Below are positions 16,584 through 24,858 of a stretch of 52,633 nt of DNA, piece by piece. Made by a program: the position numbers and the translations under genes. Below the pieces are notes generated by a model. The model was not told the origin of the DNA. It worked only from the letters and a program-made list of their open reading frames with translations, and did not search any database. The stretch's first letter is position 1, and the number at the start of each line of letters is the position of its first letter. Origin of the DNA: Sphingomonas changbaiensis NBRC 104936 (GTDB taxonomy: Bacteria; Pseudomonadota; Alphaproteobacteria; Sphingomonadales; Sphingomonadaceae); NCBI RefSeq assembly GCF_000974765.1, contig NZ_BBWU01000038.1, forward strand, positions 1 through 52,633, given 5' to 3'.

Positions 16584-17783
16584 TCAGTAGAGAAGGAAGG
16601 GCCGCCGCGCCTCTTCCCAGGCCTGTTCGTCCGGCCGCGTGATCGCATCGAGATCGCCGGGAGCGGCGGCGGCATCGTCGACCCACTCGCGCAGCAGCGG
16701 CGAACCGTTGATCACGTCGATCGCGAGCTTGCCGAATTCATATTCATACGGGAAATCGCGCCACAGCGGGTAATCCGGATAAAGGCCCCGGATCGCCTTG
16801 AAGCCAAGCGCCTGCAGCCGCCACGGCCTGAAGGCCTGGTGGTCGTAGAACCGTCCCTCGGCATGAATGTGGACGCCGTTGCAGAGCGTCTTCGCATGTT
16901 TGTGAAAGGTCGGCTCGAACCAGATTTCGCGGAGCGCGCATCCGTCCAGCCATTCGGGCGCGAGGCGGCGCATTTCGGCGATCACCGCCTTCGCGTCGAT
17001 GTCGGGGGCGCCGAACAGCTCCAGCGGCCGCGTGGTGCCGCGTCCTTCCGACAGGGTCGTGCCTTCCAGCATCACGGTGCCGGCATAGGCGCGCGCCATG
17101 TTGATGTTGGGCGCATTGGGGCTCGGGTTGATCCACACCCGCTCCTCAAGCGGCCAGCCGAAGCCGGGCTCCGCCCCCGGCCGCCAGCCGCGCATTTCGA
17201 TCACCTTGTAATCGACATCGAGCTTCAGCCGGTCGATGAACCAGCGCCCCAGCTCGCCGAGGGTCAGCCCGTGCCGCATCGGCATCGGCCCGGCGCCGAC
17301 GAAGCTTTCCCAGCCCTCGCGGAGCGTCAGCCCCTCGATCGGCCGTCCGGCGGGATTGGGCCGGTCAAGCACCCACACCGTTTTGCCATGCTCGGCGGCA
17401 GCCTCGAGCACGTAACGCAGCGTCGTGATGAAGGTGTAGATGCGGCAGCCCAAATCCTGCAAGTCGACCAGCATCACGTCGAACGTGTGCATCGACTGGC
17501 CGGTCGGCCGCCGCACCTCGCCGTAGAGGCTGAACACCGGGATGCCGTAGACCGGATCGGTGAAGTCCGGCGACTCCATCATATTGTCCTGAAGATCGCC
17601 GCGCACGCCATGCTGCGGCCCGAACATCGCAGTCACGTTCACACCCGCCGCGACCAGCGCGTCGAGCGAATGCGTCAGATCCGCAGTGACCGAGGCCGGA
17701 TGCGCCAACAGCGCGACGCGCTTGCCTTCGAGCGGGGCACGCAGGTCTGGGTCGGCGAGCAGCCGATCGATACCGATTTTCAT
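16584..17783 (-). CDS. DUF1343 protein, NamZ-like exo-beta-N-acetylmuramidase family
   Basis: The 399-residue protein belongs to DUF1343. Its characterised member, Bacillus subtilis NamZ, removes N-acetylmuramic acid from the non-reducing ends of peptidoglycan fragments. Visible blocks are IGIDRLL, RVALLAHPASV, MFGPQHGVRGDLQDNM, SLYGEVRRPT, FDVMLVDLQDLGCRIYTFITTL, LDRPNPAGRPIEG, MPMRHGLTLGELGRW and the late LSEGRGTTRPLELFGAP. No signal peptide is present, unlike secreted members, so a cytoplasmic recycling role is possible. The start ATG overlaps the stop of the upstream GIY-YIG/DOMON frame (ATGA), implying translational coupling. Confidence 0.88.
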   Translation of the reverse strand: MKIGIDRLLADPDLRAPLEGKRVALLAHPASVTADLTHSLDALVAAGVNVTAMFGPQHGVRGDLQDNMMESPDFTDPVYGIPVFSLYGEVRRPTGQSMHTFDVMLVDLQDLGCRIYTFITTLRYVLEAAAEHGKTVWVLDRPNPAGRPIEGLTLREGWESFVGAGPMPMRHGLTLGELGRWFIDRLKLDVDYKVIEMRGWRPGAEPGFGWPLEERVWINPSPNAPNINMARAYAGTVMLEGTTLSEGRGTTRPLELFGAPDIDAKAVIAEMRRLAPEWLDGCALREIWFEPTFHKHAKTLCNGVHIHAEGRFYDHQAFRPWRLQALGFKAIRGLYPDYPLWRDFPYEYEFGKLAIDVINGSPLLREWVDDAAAAPGDLDAITRPDEQAWEEARRPFLLY

Positions 17784-18637
17784 GCGTCGGTTGGTGGCGG
17801 CAGTTCGAGCGCAAAGCAATCCGGATGATGGAAATCGGGCTTGTCGCCCGGCGGGTGGCGGAGGGCCCAATAGGATTTGGTGCCGGAGATTTCTTCGACC
17901 ACGGCGGACAGGCCGAGGCGGGTGGCGGGTTCCGGCAACGCCACTTCGACGGTCAGCTCCAGCGCCTGGTCGGTGCGCGATACCCGGAGTTTGGGCGTGG
18001 GAATGTCCAGCTGCTCCATGCCCTCGCGGTAGCCGGAGAAGCGATATGCCGCCCATTCGGTCGAGGGCGAAAAGTTGAATTCCAGATAGCCGGCGCCCGT
18101 TGCGACAAAGGCTTCGAAACAGGTGTGCTGCCAAAGGTTATCGCGCCGGGCAGGCCCGGCGCGCGCCGGGATGCTGAGAGTGTCGAGGTCACCGGCAAGA
18201 CGATAGCGGAGCCGCAGGTAGCCACGCGCGCGGCGGACCGAGGCTTCCAGGCTAAAGGGTTCTGAGGGGAGCTGGGCGGAGTGGGGGTGAAGGAAGCAAG
18301 GCTCCGGCCTCACAACCCCCTCGGTTTGGGCTGAGCTTGTCGAAGCCCTCCCTTCTTTTTGCTTCCCCCGCGCCAGTGCCGAAATCAACGCCCAATCACC
18401 CCGTATCAAAGCGAGTTTTTTCGCCCGACCCCATCCCTTCAATTTCCGCTCAGCTTCCACGGCTTCGTACCGCGACGGAAACTCTTGCGACCAAACCAGA
18501 TGTAACGGGTGCCTCGTGCTCGTGTATCCACGAAAGGTGCCAGCCTGGTGCTCGCCCATGCGCTGCTCAAGATCATTCGTATGCCCGACATAGAAATGCC
18601 GGTCGCCGCACTGAATCATGTATGCCCAGAAGGTCAT
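17780..18637 (-). CDS. GIY-YIG nuclease domain fused in frame to a DOMON-like protein
   Basis: One uninterrupted frame of 285 residues. Residues 1-92 form a complete GIY-YIG domain: [17 protein letters not shown], the Arg in [17 protein letters not shown] and the Glu in [21 protein letters not shown]. Stand-alone members of this type are about 95 residues. Residues 93-106 ([14 protein letters not shown] region) are translated from the class B repeat at 18322-18360. From about 109 the chain is a DOMON-like protein ([53 protein letters not shown]). The DOMON gene probably once began on its own near GTG 18313 and the nuclease cassette was inserted before it; there is now no stop between them. 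ATG 18637 has AAGGGG before it. The end overlaps the DUF1343 start. Confidence 0.82.
   Translation of the reverse strand: MTFWAYMIQCGDRHFYVGHTNDLEQRMGEHQAGTFRGYTSTRHPLHLVWSQEFPSRYEAVEAERKLKGWGRAKKLALIRGDWALISALARGKQKEGRASTSSAQTEGVVRPEPCFLHPHSAQLPSEPFSLEASVRRARGYLRLRYRLAGDLDTLSIPARAGPARRDNLWQHTCFEAFVATGAGYLEFNFSPSTEWAAYRFSGYREGMEQLDIPTPKLRVSRTDQALELTVEVALPEPATRLGLSAVVEEISGTKSYWALRHPPGDKPDFHHPDCFALELPPPTDA
18322..18360 (+). repeat. Class B repeat arm, 3' side of the GIY-YIG domain
   Basis: It starts CGGTTTGGGCTGAGCTTGTC and continues with GAAGCCCTCCCTTCTTTTT. It is the inverted partner of 18651-18690. It is translated as the linker of the GIY-YIG/DOMON fusion. Confidence 0.88.
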
Positions 18638-18650
18638 CGCCCCTTGTAAA

Positions 18651-18690
18651 GAAGAAAGGGAGGGCTTCGACAAGCTCAGCCCAAACCGAG
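18651..18690 (-). repeat. Class B repeat arm, 5' side of the GIY-YIG domain
   Basis: GAAGAAAGGGAGGGCTTCG followed by ACAAGCTCAGCCCAAACCGAG is the near-perfect inverse complement of 18322-18360. It ends 14 bases before the GIY-YIG start codon (reading on the minus strand), so the nuclease frame fills the space between the arms. Confidence 0.88.
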
Positions 18691-18715
18691 TTGAAATTGG
18701 ACGCGGACTCTCAGT

Positions 18716-18756
18716 CGGGTCCGGGCTGAGCCTGTCGAAGCCCTCCCTTCCCCTTT
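18716..18756 (+). repeat. Additional class B arm in the tyrS leader
   Basis: A further forward arm (CCGGGCTGAGCCTGTCGAAG, then CCCTCCCTTCCCC) lies 29 bases before the tyrS start. It is complementary to the arm at 18651-18690, so that arm can pair with either side. Confidence 0.8.
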
Positions 18757-18785
18757 GCACCGGGTTACCGCTAAGGGCGAAGCAA

Positions 18786-20012
18786 ATGACCGCCTATACC
18801 TCTCCCCTCCTCCGCCTGCTCGACCAACGCGGATACATCCACCAAGTCACCGACGCGGCCGCGCTGGATGCGCTGGCGAGCAAGCAGGTCGTCCCGGGCT
18901 ATATCGGCTTCGACCCGACAGCGCCGTCGCTGCATGTCGGCAGCCTGGTGCAGATCATGCTGCTGCGCCGGCTGCAGCAGGCGGGGCACAAGCCGATCGT
19001 GCTGATGGGCGGTGGCACTGGGAAGGTCGGCGATCCGAGCTTCAAGGACGAAGCGCGCAAGCTGATGACGGTCGACACGATCGCCGCCAACATCGCGTCG
19101 ATCCGGACCGTGTTCGAGCGCTTCCTGACCTTCGGCGATGGCCCCAGCGACGCGATCATGCTCGACAATGCCGAGTGGCTCGACAAGCTCGAGTACATCC
19201 CGTTCCTGCGCGACATCGGCCAGCATTTCTCGGTCAACCGGATGCTGAGCTTCGATTCCGTGAAGCTGCGGCTCGATCGCGAGCAGTCGCTGTCGTTCCT
19301 TGAGTTCAACTACATGATCCTCCAGGCCTATGACTTCCTGGAGCTCAGCCGCCGGGCCGGCTGCCGGCTGCAGCTGGGCGGGTCGGACCAGTGGGGGAAT
19401 ATCGTCAACGGCATCGAGCTCGCGCGCCGCGTCGACGGCACGGAGGTGTTCGGCGTCACCACGCCGCTGATCACGACGGCGGACGGCGGCAAGATGGGCA
19501 AGACGATGTCGGGTGCGGTCTGGCTGAACGAGGACCAGCTCTCCGCCTACGACTATTGGCAATTCTGGCGGAACACCGACGATCGCGACGTCGGCCGCTT
19601 CCTGCGACTGTTCACCGATCTGCCGCTGGATGAAACCGCTCGGCTGGAAGCGCTCGAAGGCGCCGAGATCAACGAGGCAAAAAAGGTGCTCGCCAACGAG
19701 GCGACCGCGATGTGCCGCGGCCGCGCGGCCGCGGACGACGCGGCGGAGACTGCGCGCCGGACCTTCGAGGAAGGCGCGGCCGGGGAATCGCTGCCGAGCC
19801 TGGCGGTGCCGGACGGCACGATCGGCATCGTCGACGCGCTGGTGGGTCTCGGCCTCGCCGGCTCGAAGAACGAGGCGCGGCGCCTGATCAAGCAGGGCGG
19901 CGCGCGGGTTGCCGGCGAGAAGGTCGAAGATGAGGCGCTGAGCGTGACCGTCGGCGCCGAACCGGTGCGGGTGTCCGCGGGCAAGAAGAACCACGGGCTG
20001 CTGACAAGCTGA
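18786..20012 (+). CDS. tyrS: Tyrosyl-tRNA synthetase
   Basis: A class I aminoacyl-tRNA synthetase that charges tRNA-Tyr, 408 residues. The HIGH-type motif is HVGSL at 50-54. The tyrosine pocket region reads [12 protein letters not shown] and [16 protein letters not shown]. The KMSKS-type motif is KMGKT near 238. A carboxyl S4 domain ([24 protein letters not shown]) binds tRNA. ATG 18786 was chosen; the frame is open upstream through two class B arms, and that part is translated repeat, not protein. Class B hairpins in the leader could affect its expression. Confidence 0.95.
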   Translation: MTAYTSPLLRLLDQRGYIHQVTDAAALDALASKQVVPGYIGFDPTAPSLHVGSLVQIMLLRRLQQAGHKPIVLMGGGTGKVGDPSFKDEARKLMTVDTIAANIASIRTVFERFLTFGDGPSDAIMLDNAEWLDKLEYIPFLRDIGQHFSVNRMLSFDSVKLRLDREQSLSFLEFNYMILQAYDFLELSRRAGCRLQLGGSDQWGNIVNGIELARRVDGTEVFGVTTPLITTADGGKMGKTMSGAVWLNEDQLSAYDYWQFWRNTDDRDVGRFLRLFTDLPLDETARLEALEGAEINEAKKVLANEATAMCRGRAAADDAAETARRTFEEGAAGESLPSLAVPDGTIGIVDALVGLGLAGSKNEARRLIKQGGARVAGEKVEDEALSVTVGAEPVRVSAGKKNHGLLTS

Positions 20013-20020
20013 CAAACAGA

Positions 20021-20153
20021 TCCTCCCCTTAGAGGGGAGGTGGCGCGCGAAGCGCGACGGAGGGGTGTCAGCGCCTCAGAATAAATCTCGGACGGGGACA
20101 CCCCTCCACCACTCGGCTTCGCCGAGCGGTCCCCCTCCCATTGCAGGGGAGGA
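20021..20153. repeat. Class A inverted pair without a gene ('empty' element)
   Basis: The left unit is 20021-20068 (TCCTCCCCTTAGAGGGGAGG, then GCGCGCGAAGCGCG and GGAGGGGTGT). The right unit is 20098-20153 (ACACCCCTCCACC, then CTCGGCTTCGCCGAG, GGTCCCCCTCCC and a closing GGGGAGGA). They face each other exactly as the two units around the DUF559 gene do, but only about 30 bases lie between them. The pair starts nine bases after the tyrS stop and can fold into one long stem, so it probably also ends tyrS transcripts. Confidence 0.85.
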
Positions 20154-20157
20154 TCAG

Positions 20158-20178
20158 GATTCCCGCTTTCGCCGGGAT
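20158..20178. repeat. Short palindrome of the ATTCCCG...CGGGAT type
   Basis: ATTCCCG-CTTTCGC-CGGGAT directly follows the class A pair in the 207-base gap between tyrS and the hydrolase gene. It resembles a repeat common in many proteobacterial genomes, but only one copy was noticed in this window. Apart from the repeats nothing else is seen in this gap. Confidence 0.5.
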
Positions 20179-20219
20179 GACGTAGAACGGTTTCGAATCA
20201 GAACCGACAGGAGCGCCCC

Positions 20220-21212
20220 ATGTCCCAGCCCTATGTCCGCCCCGACGTCCGGATGTTCCTCGAATTCCTGAACAACATCCCGGGCCCGAAGATGCACGAG
20301 GTCACCGCGCCCGAGGCGCGTGCGACCTACGCGGCGATGAAGGACGTGGCGGACCCGCCCGCCGGCGAACTCGCGATCAAGCGCGACCTGAAATGCGGCG
20401 ATATTCCCCTTCGCCTCTATGACGCGCGTGAGCGGCGGCAGCCCGGCCCGGTGATGGTCTTCTTCCACGGCGGCGGCTTCGTGATCGGCGATCTGGAAAC
20501 GCACGACAGTTTCTGTGCAGAGGCTGCGCGCGCGCTCGACCTGCCGGTGGTTGCGGTCGACTATCGCCTTGCCCCCGAACACCCGTTCCCGGCGGCACCC
20601 GACGATTGCGAGGCCGCGACGCGCTGGATTGCGACCAGTCCGGCGGAGCTGGGCCTGAAAGTCGCCAGCCTGGTGCTTGCCGGAGACAGCGCGGGCGGCA
20701 ATCTGACCATCGTCACCGCCCAGCAGTTGCGCGACCGACCGGCGGAAGTGCCCGTGATCGTGCAATGGCCGATCTATCCGGCCGTCGACGACGCGACCAA
20801 ATACCAGTCGTTCCATGATTTCGGCGACGGCTTCCTGCTCACCCGCGACGGCATGCAATGGTTCTTCGACGCGTATCGCGCGACCGAGGACGACATTCGG
20901 CACACGCCGATCCTGCACCGGCACGAGGGCACGCCGCCGACGCTGCTGATCACTGCCAGCCTCGATCCGATCCGCGACCAGGGCCGCGCCTATGCCGCCG
21001 AGTTGATCCGCGCCGGCGTGCCGACGGTCTATCGCGAGGCGGTCGGCAACATCCACGGCTTCATCACGCTTCGGAAGGCGATTCCGTCGAGCGCCGGCGA
21101 CGTCGCCGCCTGCTTCCGCATCCTGAAGGACATGATCAACGAGGCCGAAGCCGACCGCGTCATGGCGGAAGCGGCGCAGGGGGCGGATACGGTGGCGGCC
21201 GCGGCAGAGTGA
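20220..21212 (+). CDS. Alpha/beta hydrolase, hormone-sensitive-lipase family esterase
   Basis: A cytosolic carboxylesterase-type enzyme of 330 residues. The oxyanion motif HGGG is at 83-86 (VFFHGGGFVIGD), YRLAPEHPFPAAPDD follows, and the nucleophile Ser157 is in GDSAGGN. The acid is expected in ASLDPIRDQG and the base in GNIHGFITL. These define bacterial HSL (family IV) esterases. The substrate is unknown; short acyl esters are usual. The start is ATG 20220 and the end overlaps rppH (GTGA), so the two are co-translated. Confidence 0.9.
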   Translation: MSQPYVRPDVRMFLEFLNNIPGPKMHEVTAPEARATYAAMKDVADPPAGELAIKRDLKCGDIPLRLYDARERRQPGPVMVFFHGGGFVIGDLETHDSFCAEAARALDLPVVAVDYRLAPEHPFPAAPDDCEAATRWIATSPAELGLKVASLVLAGDSAGGNLTIVTAQQLRDRPAEVPVIVQWPIYPAVDDATKYQSFHDFGDGFLLTRDGMQWFFDAYRATEDDIRHTPILHRHEGTPPTLLITASLDPIRDQGRAYAAELIRAGVPTVYREAVGNIHGFITLRKAIPSSAGDVAACFRILKDMINEAEADRVMAEAAQGADTVAAAAE

Positions 21213-21688
21213 GCGATCTTCCCTACCGCGCCGCGGTCGGCGTGATGCTGCTCAATGCCGAGGGCAAGGTGTTCGTCGGCCAGCGCCTCGATAACGCGCT
21301 CGAGGCGTGGCAGATGCCGCAGGGCGGCCTTGATCCGGGCGAAAGCGCGGAGGAAGGGGCGCTCCGCGAGCTGGAGGAAGAAACGGGCATCGCCCGCGAT
21401 CTGGTCGCGATCATCGCCTGCGCGTCACGGCAGCTCGATTACGACTTGCCAGAAGACCTGCAGGGCAAGCTCTGGGGCGGCAAATATCGCGGCCAGCGCC
21501 AGACCTGGTTCCTGTGCCGGTTCCTGGGCAGCGACGCGGACGTGCATATCGACACGGCGGAACCCGAGTTCCGCGCCTGGAAATGGGCGGAACCGAATGA
21601 GCTGCCGGCGATGATCGTGCCATTCAAGCAGGAACTGTACAGGGCCGTGCTGGCGGAGTTTTGGGAGCACCTCCAGCCGGCACCTTAA
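21209..21688 (+). CDS. rppH: RNA pyrophosphohydrolase (Nudix)
   Basis: RppH removes pyrophosphate from the 5' end of mRNA and so opens transcripts to RNase E decay. The 159-residue protein starts at GTG 21209 (SDLPYRAAVGVMLLN). It has the Nudix box GGLDPGESAEEGALRELEEE followed by TGI, and the RppH-specific WQMPQGG and GQRQTWFLCRF. The GTG overlaps the hydrolase stop. It converges on the amidohydrolase gene across a class B hairpin (21692-21783). Confidence 0.93.
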   Translation: MSDLPYRAAVGVMLLNAEGKVFVGQRLDNALEAWQMPQGGLDPGESAEEGALRELEEETGIARDLVAIIACASRQLDYDLPEDLQGKLWGGKYRGQRQTWFLCRFLGSDADVHIDTAEPEFRAWKWAEPNELPAMIVPFKQELYRAVLAEFWEHLQPAP

Positions 21689-21691
21689 TCT

Positions 21692-21783
21692 CGGTTTGGG
21701 CTGAGCTTGTCGAAGCCCTTCCTTTCTTATTACGGACTCGGCCAAGAAGAAGGGAGGCCTTCGACAAGCTCAGGCCAAACCGG
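21692..21783. repeat. Class B inverted pair, empty; probable bidirectional terminator
   Basis: A forward arm (CGGTTTGGGCTGAGCTTGTC...) and a reverse arm (...GACAAGCTCAGGCCAAACCG) enclose a short loop around TTATTACGGACTCGGCC. It lies between the convergent rppH and amidohydrolase genes, four bases after the rppH stop. It is the same arm pair that encloses the GIY-YIG gene at 18322-18690. Confidence 0.88.
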
Positions 21784-21808
21784 TTTTGGGGCCGAATGCA
21801 GGTGAGGG

Positions 21809-23065
21809 CTAAGGCACCCGCACCACCACCCCGCCCTTCATCACCATCCGGACGTGCTTGACTGCACCGATGTCTCGCGTCGGATCACCGTCGACGGCGA
21901 CAAGGTCGGCCAGCAGCCCCGGCTTCACCACGCCCAATTTGCCCGCGATATGGAAGAAGCGCGCATTGCCTGAGGTTGCCGCGATCAGCACGTCCGGCGC
22001 GGGCATGCCCGCCTGGTTCATCAGCACCATCTCGCGCGCATTCTCGCCGTGGGTGAACACGCCGACATCGCCGCCCATGCAGATCGGCACGCCGGCCGTG
22101 CGCGCCATCTGGAACGCCTTGCGGCTCTCGATCACGCCGGCGGGGGCGGGCTCCTGCCCGTTCCAGCCGCGATAACGGGCGATCGCGTCGCGGGCGGCCA
22201 GCGTCGGGCAATAGGCGATTTTGCGCTCTGCCATCAGCTTGAACACTTCGGGCGTACCTTCGTCGCCATGCTCGATCGTGTCGATGCCGGCGAGCGCGGC
22301 GCGGCGCATGCCTTCGGCCGTGCTCGCATGCGCGGCGGTGATACGCCCGGCCGAATGCGCGGCCTCGATGCCGGCCTTCAGCTCGTCGAGGCTGAATGTC
22401 GGCCGGCTCGGCTCGCCCGGGCGCCAGCGGTAATCGGCATAGAATTTGACGACGTCGGCGCCGCCGCCGATTTGCCGCCGCACGGCCTGGACCAGCTCCG
22501 GCCCGTCCGCTTCCTCGGCACCCTGCGGGATTGCGACGCCCGGCTCGAAGCCCTTCGGGCCATAGGCGCCGGTCGCGACCAGCGCCCGTGTCGCGACCAG
22601 CATCCGCGGCCCGGGCACGATGCCTTGCTCGATCGCCTGCTTCAGGCCCACATCGGCATAGCCGGCGCCTTCGGTGCCGAGGTCGCGGACCGTCGTGAAG
22701 CCCGCCATCAGCGTGTTGCGCGCCGACACCGTCGCCCGCGCGGTGCGCAGCGCCAGCGGCTCGTGCAGCACCTGATCGTCCCACGGCGTCTCGTTGTACG
22801 GGTGGAGGAACAGGTGCGAATGCCCCTCGATCATGCCCGGCATCAGCGTCATGCCCGGCAGCTCGACCACCGTCGCCCCGGCCGGCGCGGCAAGGTTCGG
22901 CCCCGCCGCCTCGATCCTGTCGCCGCGCACCAGCACCGCCCAACCGTCATGCGCCTGCCGCTCGACTCCGTCGAACACGCGGGCGGGGCGGAGCAGAATG
23001 ACGTTTTCCGCTAAGGCCGGCATGGCAAGCGCCGCCAGCAGAACCGCAAGGACCGCCCGGATCAT
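21809..23065 (-). CDS. Exported amidohydrolase family protein
   Basis: A metal-dependent hydrolase of 418 residues with signal peptide MIRAVLAVLLAALAMPALA, so it is likely periplasmic. The amidohydrolase barrel shows LMPGMIEGHSHLFLHPY (metal ligands His), TTVRDLGTEGAGY, KFYADYRWR (candidate carbamylated Lys), AAHASTAEGMRRA, DTIEHGDEG and GGDVGVFTHG. This is the imidazolonepropionase-like/Xaa-Pro dipeptidase-like branch. The substrate cannot be named; with the preceding M28 peptidase a peptide or N-acyl amino acid is plausible. The start ATG overlaps the M28 stop (ATGA). Confidence 0.88.
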   Translation of the reverse strand: MIRAVLAVLLAALAMPALAENVILLRPARVFDGVERQAHDGWAVLVRGDRIEAAGPNLAAPAGATVVELPGMTLMPGMIEGHSHLFLHPYNETPWDDQVLHEPLALRTARATVSARNTLMAGFTTVRDLGTEGAGYADVGLKQAIEQGIVPGPRMLVATRALVATGAYGPKGFEPGVAIPQGAEEADGPELVQAVRRQIGGGADVVKFYADYRWRPGEPSRPTFSLDELKAGIEAAHSAGRITAAHASTAEGMRRAALAGIDTIEHGDEGTPEVFKLMAERKIAYCPTLAARDAIARYRGWNGQEPAPAGVIESRKAFQMARTAGVPICMGGDVGVFTHGENAREMVLMNQAGMPAPDVLIAATSGNARFFHIAGKLGVVKPGLLADLVAVDGDPTRDIGAVKHVRMVMKGGVVVRVP

Positions 23066-24348
23066 TTGCGCGGGGCCGGGCCGGCGAAGGTGATGATGCT
23101 TTCCGCCCCGCCGGACGACAGCGCGGCGACGCCGAAGAAATGATGGTCGATATTGACGTCCTTCAGGAACAGCGACGTGTCGTTCGCCGGCACGTCCTTG
23201 AAATCGGTCCAGTCGGGCCGATCGGCGAGGCGCCAGCGCACGCGGTATCCGGCAGCGCGCGGCACCGGTGCCCAGGCCACCGTCGTGTCGGCACTGAGCG
23301 CTCCCTGGATCGTGACCTTGTCGGGCGCCGCCGGCGCGCTCGCCAGTTCGCGGATCACGGCCATGTTCAGCGCGGTCACCCGGGCAAGGTACGGAAAGTC
23401 CACGCCTTCGATCGTGTCGCCGTAGAATTTGCCGTTCTCGGTCCGAAGCGTCTGGTGCTGGTGATCGTAATTCTCGGTTACCTCGGAAAACCGCACTGCC
23501 GGATAGCCAAGCTCGAGAAACGGCGTGTGATCGCCGCCGCGCTGGAAGCGATCGGGCCGGCGCACTGCGATGACATCCAGGCCTTTATCCTGCTCGGCCA
23601 CGCGCTTGATCGCCTTGGCGAGCGAGCGGGACGGCGAATCGTCCTCGCCACCGTTCGCGCGCTGGGCGAGATCGTCCTCGCGCGTCGCGTCGGCGCGGAT
23701 GCCTTCGCTGAACACGCGGACATGAGTGTCGTCATGCGCGCCGCCGACGCCGTGCGTGTTGCCGACGATGTCGTTGTTCAGCACCGCCGCGACCTTCCAG
23801 CCGCGCTCCTTTGCCGTGCGCGCAAGCAATTTGCCGCCCCACAACCCCTGTTCCTCGCCGGACAGCGCCGCGTAGACGATCGTCGCCGGGAATTTTTCCT
23901 TCGACAGCAGCCGCGCCGCCTCGATCACAAGCGCCGTGCCCGAACCGTCATCATTGGCGCCGGGCGCGTCGGACGTCGCGTCCATCACGTCGGTCACGCG
24001 GCTGTCGATATGGCCCTGGACGATGATCACCCGATCCGGATCGGAGGCGCCCTTCTGGATTGCGATCACGTCTTCGACGCGCACCCCGTTCGGCGCGCGC
24101 GGGCCGGTGAACTGGTCGCCGATCGTCTCGACTGCCAGGCAGCCGCCGCACGCCTTCGAGAACTCCCCAAAGCGCCCTGCCGCCCAGCGCCGTGCCGCGC
24201 CGATGCCGCGCTTGGGATCGGTGGTGGTGGACAGCGTGTGGCGGGTGCCGAAGCCGACGAGCCTGGAAATCGTGGCCCGGAGTTCGGCGGGACTGGGCTG
24301 AGCGGCCGTGGCGGAAGCAGCAGCGAGAAGAACGGCTGAAACGATCAC
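23062..24348 (-). CDS. M28-family zinc metallopeptidase, exported
   Basis: An aminopeptidase-type M28 enzyme of 428 residues. The short signal peptide ends near ATAAQ. The co-catalytic zinc site is visible as VIIVQGHIDSR, APGANDDGSGTAL, AALSGEEQGLWGG, LNNDIVGNT and, late, GGDHTPFLELGYPAVRF. A fibronectin-like carboxyl part (VTIQGALSADTTVAWAPVPRAAGYRVRW) follows. The start is GTG 24348; GGAG, the end of the class B repeat at 24358, lies seven bases before it. It is co-translated with the amidohydrolase. The two probably act together on peptides in the periplasm. Confidence 0.9.
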   Translation of the reverse strand: MIVSAVLLAAASATAAQPSPAELRATISRLVGFGTRHTLSTTTDPKRGIGAARRWAAGRFGEFSKACGGCLAVETIGDQFTGPRAPNGVRVEDVIAIQKGASDPDRVIIVQGHIDSRVTDVMDATSDAPGANDDGSGTALVIEAARLLSKEKFPATIVYAALSGEEQGLWGGKLLARTAKERGWKVAAVLNNDIVGNTHGVGGAHDDTHVRVFSEGIRADATREDDLAQRANGGEDDSPSRSLAKAIKRVAEQDKGLDVIAVRRPDRFQRGGDHTPFLELGYPAVRFSEVTENYDHQHQTLRTENGKFYGDTIEGVDFPYLARVTALNMAVIRELASAPAAPDKVTIQGALSADTTVAWAPVPRAAGYRVRWRLADRPDWTDFKDVPANDTSLFLKDVNIDHHFFGVAALSSGGAESIITFAGPAPRK

Positions 24349-24357
24349 CTTAAAACT

Positions 24358-24449
24358 CCGGTTTGGGCTGAGCTTGTCGAAGCCCTCCCTTCTTCTTTGA
24401 TTTCGGACAAAAAGAAAGGGAGGCCTTCGACAAGCTCAGGCCGAACCGG
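24358..24449. repeat. Class B inverted pair, empty, overlapping the hisI 3' end
   Basis: A forward arm from 24358 and a reverse arm ending at 24449 enclose a loop around TTTGATTTCGGAC. One end encodes the last codons and the TGA stop of hisI. The other end gives the sequence CCGGAG used as ribosome binding site of the M28 gene. Confidence 0.88.
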
Positions 24450-24816
24450 ATGGAGGCTCGGGAGACAGGCTACCGTCCGACTTGATCCGCCGGTAAAAGC
24501 AGCTCCGCGCGCCGGTGTGGCAGGCCGGGCCAGCCGGCTCGACCTTCAGCCACAGCGCGTCCTGGTCGCAGTCGATCCGCGCCTCGACGACGCGCAGGAC
24601 GTTTCCCGAGGTCTCGCCTTTCTTCCAGAGCCTGCCGCGGCTGCGCGACCAGAAATGCGCTTCGCCGGTCTCCAGCGTCAGCTTGAGTGCCTCCGCGTTC
24701 AGGTGCGCGACCATCAGCAGCTCGCCGCTTGCCGTGTCGGTCACGACGCCGGTGATCAGCCCGTTCGCGTCCCATTTGGGATCGAGCACCGCCCCTTGTT
24801 CGCGATCGTCCGTCAT
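24436..24816 (-). CDS. hisI: Phosphoribosyl-AMP cyclohydrolase
   Basis: HisI opens the adenine ring of phosphoribosyl-AMP, the third step of histidine synthesis. The 126-residue protein shows [50 protein letters not shown] and the metal-binding core [13 protein letters not shown] plus [15 protein letters not shown] 24816 is used although the frame is open far upstream, across the divergent MBL gene. The last residues (about PSGSA) and the stop lie in a class B repeat, so the original end has been replaced. It stands apart from any other his gene here. Confidence 0.94.
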   Translation of the reverse strand: MTDDREQGAVLDPKWDANGLITGVVTDTASGELLMVAHLNAEALKLTLETGEAHFWSRSRGRLWKKGETSGNVLRVVEARIDCDQDALWLKVEPAGPACHTGARSCFYRRIKSDGSLSPEPPSGSA

Positions 24817-24858
24817 GGCGGGCTGGATGCCCGAGCCGGACTGTGATTGAAAGCGCGC

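Noticed and set aside
18618-18785. N-terminal extension of TyrS
   Set aside because: The extra residues are translated class B arms; TyrS family proteins begin near the ATG at 18786.
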